Assembly: GCA_019454045.1 (NCBI GenBank)
Contig: SKCR01010150.1
Coordinates: forward strand, 310,001-374,000
Reading direction: 5' to 3'
Source of the DNA: Zanthoxylum bungeanum
Taxonomy: Eukaryota > Streptophyta > Magnoliopsida > Sapindales > Rutaceae
Length of the DNA stretch: 64,000 nt
Shown: piece by piece, positions 11,641 through 23,484 of the stretch
How positions within the stretch are numbered: position 1 is the stretch's first letter
Layout: the number at the start of each line of letters is the position of its first letter
Notes under the pieces: generated by a model
What the model was told of the DNA's origin: nothing
Database searches by the model: none
The model's input: only the letters and a program-made list of their open reading frames with translations
Made by a program: the position numbers and the translations under genes

Positions 11641-14397
11641 AGAACATCTATTCGTTCCTCCACTTGAGCCTTATATTGAATAGAAAATAAATCTGGATTT
11701 TCGTGCTTTAATATCTTTTTAGGCTTCTTTTTTCTGGCAGTGAGTGTTAAATTAATACTTTGTATTGATATTTCTTGTCCTGCTTTTTGTAACAGGGATC
11801 GAACTTTCCTCATTTTTTTTGGGGAGCCTTTACTCCGAGCACGGTATGTGATGGATTCTGTTACTGTGCTTTGGGTTTGATGGTAGTAGATGGACACATG
11901 ACATCCTACTTAAATGTCGAGGTTAAGATAGGAGGCTTAAGATGTAACGTAATACACACTGAAAAAAATTATGATAGCTTCAATTATAATTATTGAATTT
12001 TATGGTGGAAATCAGTTTCATGTGGTTTTAGATTTGTTGGTTCTCATCAAAGACAAGAAACATAAAAAGGAAATTGCTTAAAATGGTTCTTTCAAGTCAT
12101 GTTTTGGCAATATGATACGGTTTTTTGTTCTTAATTGATTGTACATTTGCTGTCCCATGTTGATTTTTCTGTTGTTTATCTTTTATTTATATGACCTCCA
12201 CTGTGTAGAGGCAATTAGGATTCTCCATTGTATCATATTGCAGATTATCCGTCAAGTTTCTTCATTCTTGTGGGGCAGTTCACGTGGTGGCTTTAACAGA
12301 AGGTGGTTTACTACAAGCTTGGGGTAAGTTTCTTCTTAAATTCATAACCTGTAACTGCCTTAACAAAATTTTCCTCTTAAAATTTCAAAATTAAATAAAT
12401 TAAATCGTCATTCAGCTGTAAGCTGTTTTGATAAATTCATATATGCAGATGATGTTTCTGTTTATTCACTTTTCACATTAGATAGATCATATGATTTAAG
12501 AAAGGAAACTTAAGGATTCATTTTGGTGATGATGATTGTGCCCATGCAATTCTAGAAATACATACATATCCTTTACTCTAGGAAAGGAAACTAAAGGAGT
12601 CTTACTTGATTCTTTCTGTCTACTAATCTGTGTCTAACTCGTAACTAAAGAATTCTTACTAGATTATTTCCGTCTTCTAATCTGTGTCTTGTTGCTCTTT
12701 TTACAAGTCAGGCTACAATGAATATGGTCAGCTTGGCAGGGGTATCACATGTGAAGGTTTACAGGGGCCTCGTGTAATAAATGTTCTGCTAAATTCCTTG
12801 ATGAAGCTCCCGAGCTAGTGAAGATTACCCTAGTGTCATGCGGGGAGTACCACACGGCTGCCATAGCTGAAAATGGCGAGGTGTAAGTTATCTGAAGGAC
12901 TTATACATGGAGATAAGTTATACATTTAGGAATGACAATTGTGGTTATCCACATGGCACAAGTAAATATTTTTGAAGGTTTGGGAAAATCTTCTTATGGG
13001 AATCTCATGTCTAGTCAGGAGACCGGATGCAACAGAAATGGAATGCATTTGGATATGCAAGTCTCTGGCCCCCATAGCTTAGTTTTACAATGGAAGAATA
13101 TTCATAAATCATAACTTCATTGCATGAATTAGTATATATGCCGCTAATATTTTGCCATTTCTTTTCCAAGCATGAAAAGCTTTTATCCACGTTTATGGTT
13201 GTAGTTCTGGATGGCTTTTAGTTTTAAAGTTTATATTTCTAACTTCTTCTAACATGCATTAATATTACAGTTTTTACTAATTAGCCTTTTGTGAGATTTA
13301 GTTAGAAAAGTCACCTACCTACCTTTTTATCTGACATGTTATGATTAGTCATTAGAGATTGATAATGTTGTCCACGAATAATGCATGTAATGGTGGTATT
13401 CTAGTTTAGCATTCTGTTCTAGAATTAGCTATGCACAAATATGATTGTGATTATTTCTTTAACAAAATTTCCATTTGTTGGATATAAATCTCTGCAAAAT
13501 TTTCATCACTGATGATTATTTGTTCTGGAACCTGTAGCTATACCTGGGGGCTGGGAAATGTCGGTCAACTTGGACACTGTTCCCTTCTGTCTGGAGATAA
13601 AGAGTTACTGAAGGCTAGTGGTTGCACTTGATGGAATCTTTGTAAAGGATGTTGCATGTGGCAGTGTACACACTTGTGCTCTAACTTCTAAGGGAGCTCT
13701 TTATGCTTGGGGTGGTTGTCAAGCAGGGCAGTTGGGCCTTGGCCCGCAAGCTGGATCCTTTTCATTCATCCCTAATGAATCTGAAATTTATTTTCGTAAC
13801 ATCCCTATTTTGGTAGTCCCAAATGGTGTGCAACTTGTCGCTTGTGGACACTCTCACACGCTTGTTTACATGAGGGACAAAAGAATTCATGGATGGGGTT
13901 ACAACAGCTATGGTCAGGCAGCTAATGAGAAATCTACATATGCTTGGTTTCCATCACCAGTTGATTGGTAAACTACTGTCCAACTATTGTTCTTAACTGT
14001 TGCAAAATAATTTAGCCCTTTTAATTTTTGGTGCAAGTACTACATTGCAGGTGTGTTTGAGGAAGTGCGGAAACTAGCAGCTGGTGGTGGCCATTCTGCT
14101 GTGTTGACTGATGCATGTTCCTTGAAAGAATTGTGTGAATTTAAGCTTGCAGATAGCATTATATTATCAAATGCTTCAAAGATTGAGGATGTGGCATCCC
14201 GGACAGGATCAGAGGCTTTGGCACGCCTTTGTGAAAGATTGAGGTATTAAGTTTTATAGTTGTGGCATCGGTGATTAGTTTATGGGACTTCAACTAACAA
14301 AACTTTATGCATTCACAGGGAGCACTTGCTTCATGGTGGTGATTTTGATTGTGATGAAGACGACACAAGGAATAGGAATGACAGAAAACACAACTGA

Positions 14398-15102
14398 ACT
14401 GAACTTGAAGATCTCTGTCAGTTTGTATTTCATATTCTCATCTTTATTCAACAACCTGATTAAGACTGTAAAGCTCAGAATCATATTTATTCAAACCACC
14501 ATCAAATAACTTTAGCATTAATTTGATAAACTTGTATTGTATCCATGACTGTTGATGAAAATTATATAAAATTTTAAGTTGGTTTTACGCCAAGCATTTT
14601 AAATTTTTGGCTTTAGAATGATGCAATGGAATATAACATCTCACTTGGGGTAGAGTAATATTGTTGAAGGCTTGGTATGAAGCACTAGATTGTCATGTAT
14701 TGAATTTTTGATACATTTATTAAATTTAATTTTAGTAGTTTTACCGTGTCTTTTATTTTAATTTAATATAGAAGTTATTTTAATTTAAGATCGTTAATTA
14801 AATTGGTGGTCATGCACAGCCTAATTATGACAGAGAACAGAATAGATTGGAAGATGATGTAGGATCTACCTACTGTTCAATATTCAAGTAACAACCACAA
14901 GACCTTATGCTTGAAGCAATGTATTTATGGCCTGTTTAAACATAATCACCAACATTTGGCGTAGCTAGGTTACAGTGCTGTAGCAGGCACTGTATAAAGA
15001 TACTATATATCAAATTGCTTTTCTGTAAATTAACGAAGCTACCAGTTAGGCTTGATCAGTTATTGCTGGCTGCTGCTGATCATATGCTTCTTCATTATCT
15101 CG
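14398..15102. other. Intergenic between convergent RCC1-like and FUL-like genes
   Basis: The RCC1-like stop (14397) and the FUL-like stop (15103) face each other across 705 bp that must hold both 3' UTRs. It is AT-rich with no repeat recognised. Plus-strand frames at 14282 and 15015 overlap 3' UTR or antisense FUL coding sequence and are not genes. Confidence 0.6.
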
Positions 15103-18100
15103 CTATTCATGATCTACATGGCCAAGCATCCACGAAGGCACAACTGTGCTGCTCATATTTGGCCTTGTTTGAGCATGATCTGGTTCATCCGTTACAGTTC
15201 CTCTAATCACCTGGAAACTGCCCCTGCATTTATAGTTCATTGATCGTGAATTTATATCTTAATTTAGCTGATGTTAGATATCCATAGAGATATTATAAAT
15301 GTGTGCACATGTACACTATTGAGGAAAATATCACATATCGGTTGAGAAGTGATCTTAGTCTCTAATGCGAGAGAAGAAGCGTTTACCCAATAGTTGGAGA
15401 ATGAAACGTTAGCATTGGTGGGGTTGGCATGAAGGGTGATGAGTTTTGCCCCAACTGGTTTTGCTGCTCAGTTAGTACTGTCTTCTCTTTTTCCTTTAGC
15501 TGTCATTGTGCCTCGAAATAATAATTTGATCCATTATGTTAGATGAAATACTTTGATTTTCAAAATGCAACATTTGGTAGTGAAAATAAGTATTACCTTC
15601 TTTGCAAGAGTGTTGTTTTGATCCTGCAATGCCCTTTCCTGTCACAAGCCTCATTGTTATTGACATTTACCAAACTGTAGGTTCATTAATTATATAGGAT
15701 TGCTAGAGATAATGTATTGTAGTTTTTTTTTTTTTTTTTTTAAAAAAAAGCGCAACAGTGAGCTCACCCTTTTATGCAGATCAGAAATTGATTCATGTAT
15801 CAGTTGGTTCTGCATATATGAAATGTTATAAGAGTAAGATCATGTTATATGGCGTATGCTCGATAGAATATGACATAAAATGTTGATGAGCATTGCATTG
15901 AATCTTCACCTTTCTAGTTCGGATGCGCTTAAGAGAAGTATCAATTTGCTGCTCCAAATGCTGAAGCTCTCTAAGACCTAGTGGTTCCAGGTCTTCTCCC
16001 ACGAAGTTCCTGCAGAATCATGTGAACAGTTACCACATCATTCTGTTTGAGAAGCATTTATATATTTCACACGACTGCTTTAATTCAGCCCTTTATGCCA
16101 TGTAGCATTTACATTTTGAGGTTTTTGCAGGATCATTATGTTGATGAACAATACTTGGGATGGGTCAGATATTAAGTCGATGCTATGAAAGATAAGTAGG
16201 TGAGTGTTTTAGCTACCAAGAAGAATTAAGCCCGTTTATCAAACACTTGAAAACTGTTGTAATTTTGAATTCAAGTAGAATCACACAACATGTACAAATA
16301 ACGTAGCTAGACTCATGATTTAAAGATAATTAGCATGATCGTAAAGCAAAATTTTGCTTAATTAGTTTTACATAATTTCATTAAGAGAATTAGCTTAAAG
16401 AGTTTCTTTAATTAATACAATAATTTCCAACCAAAACACAGCTAACTGTTATTGTTCTTGTTCATATGAAGTGAAGTGAAGTGAAGTTACCTTATATTTC
16501 TTTCTATGACTTCAATCCTATTCTTGAGCAAGGGGTATTCCAGAGACCAGCATCCCTATGCAGCATTAAAAATAGTTAATTTTTAGAAGGAAAAATAACA
16601 TGTGTTTTTTCATCAAATCTTGATATCATTTCAAAATAAAAAATTATTGTGCTTCTATTTACAATAGAACATTTGTTTATCATCAGCTCAGTTTTTCTCT
16701 AGTCTTTTTGAGGGGCAAGGCTTATCAGAAGTGTTCCTTTGAATCTACAAAGAAAGGGGATCCCAACAATAATCGAAATAGGCCAAAGCATCAACTACTC
16801 TGTTGCTTTTGAGATTGTGTGAATCACATGTAGGTTCATATTCTTGATCAAGTTTGGGACATGAAGTCAAGTAGGGGGAGAAGTGCCTCATAGAAAGAGG
16901 CCGGCTGAGACAAAGCCAGAGAATCACTGGCTAATCATCTCAGGCCAAAAAAAAAAAAAAAAAGCCCCAATGACATAATCGAGGTAGTTTTCCAAACATC
17001 TTAATAAAACTTGTCATCCGGATTCGAATTTTGGGATAGATAAGAAATCAAAAATATATTTGGACTTATCCACCCCTTACCTAAAAAATAAAAACTAGAG
17101 AATCACTCTCAATCGACAAACTAGTACATGCATTGAAGTTACTCCAAATTTGTTGGATTTTATCTCCTTATATAACACTGATCGGATCTTTTTATCTCGT
17201 CTTTGTCATGTGAAAAGATAGTGTATTGGAGCTCATTCACATTTATGTTTACTCTCATATAGTACGAAAACCTAATAACCATTCTCAGCCGATGTAGATT
17301 ATTATCGCCCTAAAAAAGATAGCACTCATGAGCTGAGCCAAAATCAAATAGAAGAATAGGCAGCCCTAATTACAAGGCAAAGTCAGCAAGAGAGACCATT
17401 TTAGCATATTTTGTTTGATAGAATAAGCAAATTAAGAAAAAAGAAAAGGTTCGTTGTTAAAGAAATGAGCATACAAATACACTATATATGTAAAGTTGTA
17501 ATTTAACACGGGTTTATTGCAAAATAAAGACTGTCTATGAATACATCTAAGAGGCCATATAATCAAATTAATAATTCACATTTTGGAAGTAAAAGTGAAG
17601 ATTAGATGGTTCAAATACCTGTAGTTGAGCATCAGTTGTACCAAGCTGTTGTTCCACATATGCATTTCTCTCATACCTTTCGAGGATCCTCTCCATTCTG
17701 TCACACAGGAAAAGTTAGAAACATCATACACTCTATTCTATAACATAACATCATAATATATGTGTTGCTGTTTTGACTCCAAAATGTGCCGCTGGGCGGG
17801 CTAGAGGATCAAATCTTCCACGTAATTAGGTTACAGATTAGATTTTTAATTAGATAAATGTGAAAATAAAATTTTTGGGTTTTTTAATGCCTGAATGGGA
17901 TAAATAATTGGATTTTAGAATGATTTTACTAAAGACAAGTAATGAAACTGCTACTGAAAAATAAAATCTTTACTGAAATTAAATCTAATTATAGAGGAAT
18001 TTGGAAGAGATTTAACTACAGAATATAAGCTATAAAGGAAATTGAAATACGATGTGATATTTTTGTAATCAATTTTGGGGTCCCTTTTTGGGTTAGCCAA

Positions 18101-21100
18101 AAGTTTTGAAAGCAACTTCCTCAAACAATGTTCAACTTTCTCGACACTTCATGTGTGATCATGGGGGAGCAGTTTTTGGAGAGAAAGTTGGAGAGGAAAT
18201 AACTCCTGGAAAGGAAATTGGAGAAAAGATAGTTCCTGAAGATGAAGTTGGAGAGGAAATAATTAAGGTAGAGGAAGTTGGAGAAAAAATAATTCTTGAA
18301 GAGAAGTTTCTTTTTAGAGATGTTATAGTTTTTGAGCCAACTTCCTCTTCTAGATTTAATTTCCTGCGACATTTTAATTGAAATGGGCTTTAAATAGGAA
18401 TAATCTTGTACTATTTTAAATAGGTTGAGCTTGATTTTATATTTTGGTGCAAACGATATATTTGATTAAATAATCATTCAGCAAAAGATATGATGAATAT
18501 ATTTGGAATTGCCAACTCAACTCTGAAATTTAAAGATATATATCAAGAAAAATTTAAAATCATTGTATCACGGATGTACTATACTCAGATTTTGCTCAAA
18601 GAGATGAAAGATGAACCAATATCTTTCACTGTTACAGCATCAAGGAGAAACCTTGATAATTAGGAAAATTCCAGTAACAAAACCTCATTAGAAATAATTA
18701 AATATTCAAAACAGAAGTTTTGCTGAAGAGAAAAAGGATGAAATATGTCAGGTTTAAAATGTTGGCAAGATTCAATGTGAAAACTGGTCCATTGAGTGGT
18801 ATTGAGAATCGGCATTTTTGGACAAACAACTGAATATCAGCATTGAAGTTCGTTCGAAGTTGGTTCAAACGAGTTCATTCGCAATTCATTCTTGGGTTGT
18901 CTGAATGTACCTTCTAGTGAACTCTCATTCTAAGTTTGTTCGTTCGTCATCCGAAAGAAAATTTGAAAACAGGAAAACACAAGTTTTTCAGCAGTCTGAC
19001 TTTAGGGTTTGGGAACTCTAAAAGGTTTTCCTTAACCTCTTTTCAAATTTGATGGAATTTTATTGAGCAGTTAACCCGTATTCCATCTTTTTTTAGAGAA
19101 TCATTTCCTTGAAAATTAAACCCTAATTCTTCTATCAGATTTCTCTCTTGTTATCTATGTGTGCCATAAACACTATAACCCAACCTTCAGAGTTCTAAGA
19201 TGAAATTGATTATCGGAGTTCCGACACTTGAAGAAGCAAGTTTGCTTCGTTGAATTCACTTAGAGACTTCCGAGATTACGGAGAAGGTTACTTGATGCGG
19301 ACTCGAAAAGTTGCTTTAGATTACTACAGTTGGGTTACCTGGTGTGGACTCAAAAAGTTGCTTTCACTGTCCATGTTTCTCAACATATTGAATTTGACTG
19401 GTAGTTTCTCTCCTCGGAATGGTTTTTCTCTTTCGAGATTTTTCCACCTCATAAATAAATTATCATATTATGTGTTTACTTTATACAAGTTGATTTACTC
19501 TCTTTAGGGGGGTGTATTCAATTGAGATTTTAAAAGACTATTTATGAATAAATAAGTCCTGTAGATTTTAAAAGACATTTAAAGAATGTAATAGACATTT
19601 AAAGAATGTGATGACTTACAAGATTTTATTAGATTTCTTTTAATCAAGATTTTTTACATATTAGATTTTAAAAGACTTATTTCATAAGAATTTGTAAGAT
19701 TTGAAAGGACCATTATATTTTTTTTTTCCTTTTTTATAACCGATATTATATGGAACGTAACCATAAATAAAAAAAGTTAATGAAAGTCAATTGGTTCAAA
19801 ATGTCCGAATGTCATTTCTCTGACCTAAGAATATTTTATGAGTTTCTATGATAAAATGTCATTTCTCTGACTTAGGAAGAAAAGATAACACTTCGGCATC
19901 AATGATCTTAATAATTGATAAATAATTTTTTCCTTAAATTTGGGTTTTTTTTAAAAAAAATAAAATACAAGTAAAAAATTAGCGAGAAAATGAGGAAAAA
20001 AATCATTGTTGTGCTAAATTCATTTTGTACATTATTATCTATCCGAATGAAGAAGTTATGTTGGCCTCAAAAAAAATCTAGGAAATTATCTTTAAATGTG
20101 ATAGAATTTTCCTCCTCGAAAATGAAATTCATTAAGAAAAATAGTTGGAGAAATGACATTATCAGTTGCATTTAAAAGAAAGTCATATTGTTTTATTTGA
20201 AAGAAAAAAGAAGAAATTACTAATAAGCAAGTAATTTGTTCAAGAAGAATTAACATGTATGTTCATCTTCTATTTTCTAACTAACATGTATGTTCATCTT
20301 CTATTTTCTAACACTCAAAAAAATCTTATGTAAAAAGTCTCATGGGTTAGGGTGAGATTTTTTATAGAGTTTGATATTTATAATTTTCACTAAAAAGTCC
20401 CACAGAATCACACATATAAAAGAATCCTTCAAAATAATTATGTTTTTCAATACCATAAGACTTTCTATTACTTGTTTAAAATCCTGATTGAATATCACTA
20501 GATTTGGATGCACTCTTTAAAAAATCCTAATAGTCTTAATGGAATACCACAAGACTTTTTAGATTATTTAAAAATCTTAATTGAATACCACAAGACTTAT
20601 TTAACCCAAAAAAGTCTTTTAAAATCTCAATTGAATACACCCCCCTTAGTGTCTTTTTAAATTAATAATGTGGCCATTGTTTAGACTTGGGGATGTTTTA
20701 AGTATAGAAATCAAGATGATATCAAGGAAATACAACAACAAAGAAAGAAAGCCAAGACTCGAAAGAATTATTGACCAGCAAAAATAAAGTGAGATTGACA
20801 AGACCCCAGAAAAATTCCAAAAATACACTAACTCAAGTATTGACTAGCTTATTTCCAAAGTCCAAAGGATAGTCCAGTTAGTTACACTTGTCCTTAATTA
20901 ATCCATTTACCGACAGTTTTCAGTGATTGCCGGTGGAATAGACAGAATATTATATATAAAAAGCTTAGCATAATTCAGCTTAATATTGGATCTAAATTCA
21001 ATTAGCGTAAAATAAGATCACTTTGGCATTTCACACTACAAGAATTATGGCTTTTAGCGTCCAAATATTTAGCGTCGAAACATTATTCGACGCTAAAAGT

Positions 21101-23453
21101 TAGTTTTAGCGTCGAATATCATTTTCGACGCTATATGTCATATTTTTAGCGACGGAATAAAATTTCGACGCAAAATATTAATGTTTTAGCGTCGACAACA
21201 TTTTTCGACGCTAAAAGCAGGACTTTAGCGTCGAATAATATTCGACGCTGAAGAATTATATTATTGCAATAATTTTTGGCGCCAAATATTACACTTTTAG
21301 CGTCAAAAAACGTAGTCGACGCCAAAAATATACTTTTAGCGTCGAACATATATTGTCGCTAAAGGTTATGAAGTTTCCACCGACAAATCCTTGATTCTTT
21401 CGCGTCTAAATTAAATTCGACGCTAAATTTTTTATATTTAGCGTCGAAAAAACTGTTTCGACGCTAAAAACGTAAACAATTCGCGTCGAATTTGAATATT
21501 CGACGCCACAAATAATACTTTTAGCGTCGACCATGTTTTCGACGCTAAAGAGATATGAAGCTTCCACCGACAGATCCTTGATTATTTCGCGTCTAAATTA
21601 AATTCGACGCTAAAGAATCATAATTAGCGTCGAAAAAACTGTTTCGACGCTAAAAACGTAAACAATTAGCGTCGAATTTGAATATTCGACGCCACAAATA
21701 ATACTTTTAGCGTCGACCATGTTTTCGACGCTAAAGAGTTATGAATCTTCCACCGACAGATCCTTGATTCTTTCGCGTCTAAATTAAATTCGACGCTAAA
21801 TAATCATAATTAGCGTCGAAAAAAATGTTTCGACGCTAAAAACGGCAACAATTAGCGTCGAGTTGGTTTATTCGACGCTAAAGATAGATTAAAATGCAGA
21901 TGGTCACCAACCCTTCTCCCCCTCTGTTTTTGAGACAACTGTAAGTTAGAATATTTTATATTTATTTTGATCCTAACATTAGACATTTCAGTTTGTTATA
22001 TTAACACATATATTTCATTGTCAGATTATTAATCAAGTGGAAAATGGTCAATTGGACTCGCAATCCTCGTTGGTTTCTTTAGCTTATGGGCCTCAAATGC
22101 AGGCGTATGAGTACAGTTGATGTATTGTCAACGGAGTTAGATTTCATACCGAACAGCGAGATGTTAATCATGTGACTCAAAATTCTGGAATTGTAGTCCA
22201 AGGAGAACACGGCTCAGATGTAATTGACTTCTACGGCGTATTGCAATCGGTTATTGAGTTCATATATTGACCCAGACGACATACTGTGCTATTCCAATGT
22301 AAGTGGTTTGACACTAATGCCAGAAAGAGGAGAATTCAAGTTAGTAATCATCTCACATCAATTAATGTTCAACGTTGTTGGTACAAGAATGATCCATACA
22401 TTTTTTGTACGCAAGCACGTTCAGTGATATATATACCTGATCCTAAGTTAGGAACTGGATGGATGGTGGTAGAAAAGTTACAACATAGGGCCATTTGGGA
22501 CACGCAGGAGAAAGATAGAGTTGACATATTAGATGAAACACAATAAGTCTCCGGCAATTTTGAAGTTCCTGAACAGATATTTGTTGGACCAACTGTCAAC
22601 GTTCCTGAAAATATAACATTAACTCAATCTAGTACAGACGTTGAGCTAATTCCTCATTCTGAAGTGAGCGTTGAAGTAGCAAGTGAAGAACAATTTGACA
22701 CTGAAGATGACTTCGATTCCAGTCACGAATCCTCAAATACCGACGATAATAGTGATTAATTATGAAGTTACAGTATTTTGTGATGGATGAATAATTTTAT
22801 GGATTAATGTATGGTTGTTGATTTTAATTACTCTTTAGATATGGTTGAAATATTAACGTAATGATTAATAGTATAACTATGATATGAATGAGTTTTTGCT
22901 GCTGAGCCGAGGAAGAAAAGAAGCACTGGTTTTAGGGATTTAAAGGACATTTAGCGTCGAAATAATTGACTTTTAGCGTCGATTACTTCGACGCTAATTG
23001 TAAGGCGGTTAATGAAAAATTAGGGTTTTTTTTCCGGGAAATTTAATTTTTATTTAGCGTCGAAATATAACATTCGACGCTATATATCTTACATTTAGCG
23101 TCGAATATTGTATTTCGACGCTAAATAAAAATTAAATTTCCCGGAAAAAAAACCCTAATTTTTCAATAACCCGCTTAACAATTAGCGTCGACTACTGCGA
23201 CGCTAAAAGTCAATTATTTCGACGCTAAATGTCCTTTAAATCCCTAAAACCAGGGTTTCTCTTCTTCCTCGACTCAGCAGCAAAAAACGCATTCAAGAGA
23301 TTTAATCGATTCTCCAACAGTGACGAACGGAGGAAATCAACAGGTAAGTCTCCTTTGTTGATTTAAAATTGTTTATGAGGATGAATTTGATGAATTTGAG
23401 GATGAGATTGATGATATTATTGATGAATTTGATGAATTATTGATTGATGAAAT

Positions 23454-23484
<31 letters not shown>

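Larger units (their letters stand above)
6739..14397 (+). pseudogene. RCC1-repeat (regulator of chromosome condensation) family gene, frame-disrupted
   Basis: Eight exons match the plant RCC1-family protein of about 395 aa (At5g16040/At3g02510 type): 6739-6972, 8958-9149, 11796-11843, 12244-12323, 12712-12882, 13538-13967, 14051-14243, 14319-14397. All splice sites are canonical. RCC1 beta-propeller blades show as SAIYVWGYNHSGQ, SRLWVWGQNQ, YNEYGQLGRG, YTWGLGNVGQLGH, LYAWGG and HGWGYNSYGQA, with ACGHSHTL and VACGSVHTCAL signatures. The end is REHLLHGGDFDCDEDD. Six indels break the frame: exon 2 lacks one T in the GATTTGG run and one A in GGTAGAAACAC; exon 4 has 7 extra bases after CAAGTTTCTT; exon 5 lacks one base near 12783; exons 6 and 7 each carry one extra base near 13612 and 14058. 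Compensating each indel gives exactly the phase needed for its introns. No start ATG is seen. Either recent pseudogenisation or assembly indels; intron 2 also carries a LINE and a TRIM. Confidence 0.85.

Noticed and set aside
15015..15243. Two plus-strand frames of 63 codons
   Set aside because: Antisense to the last FUL-like exon, which is supported by phase and by the WML motif.
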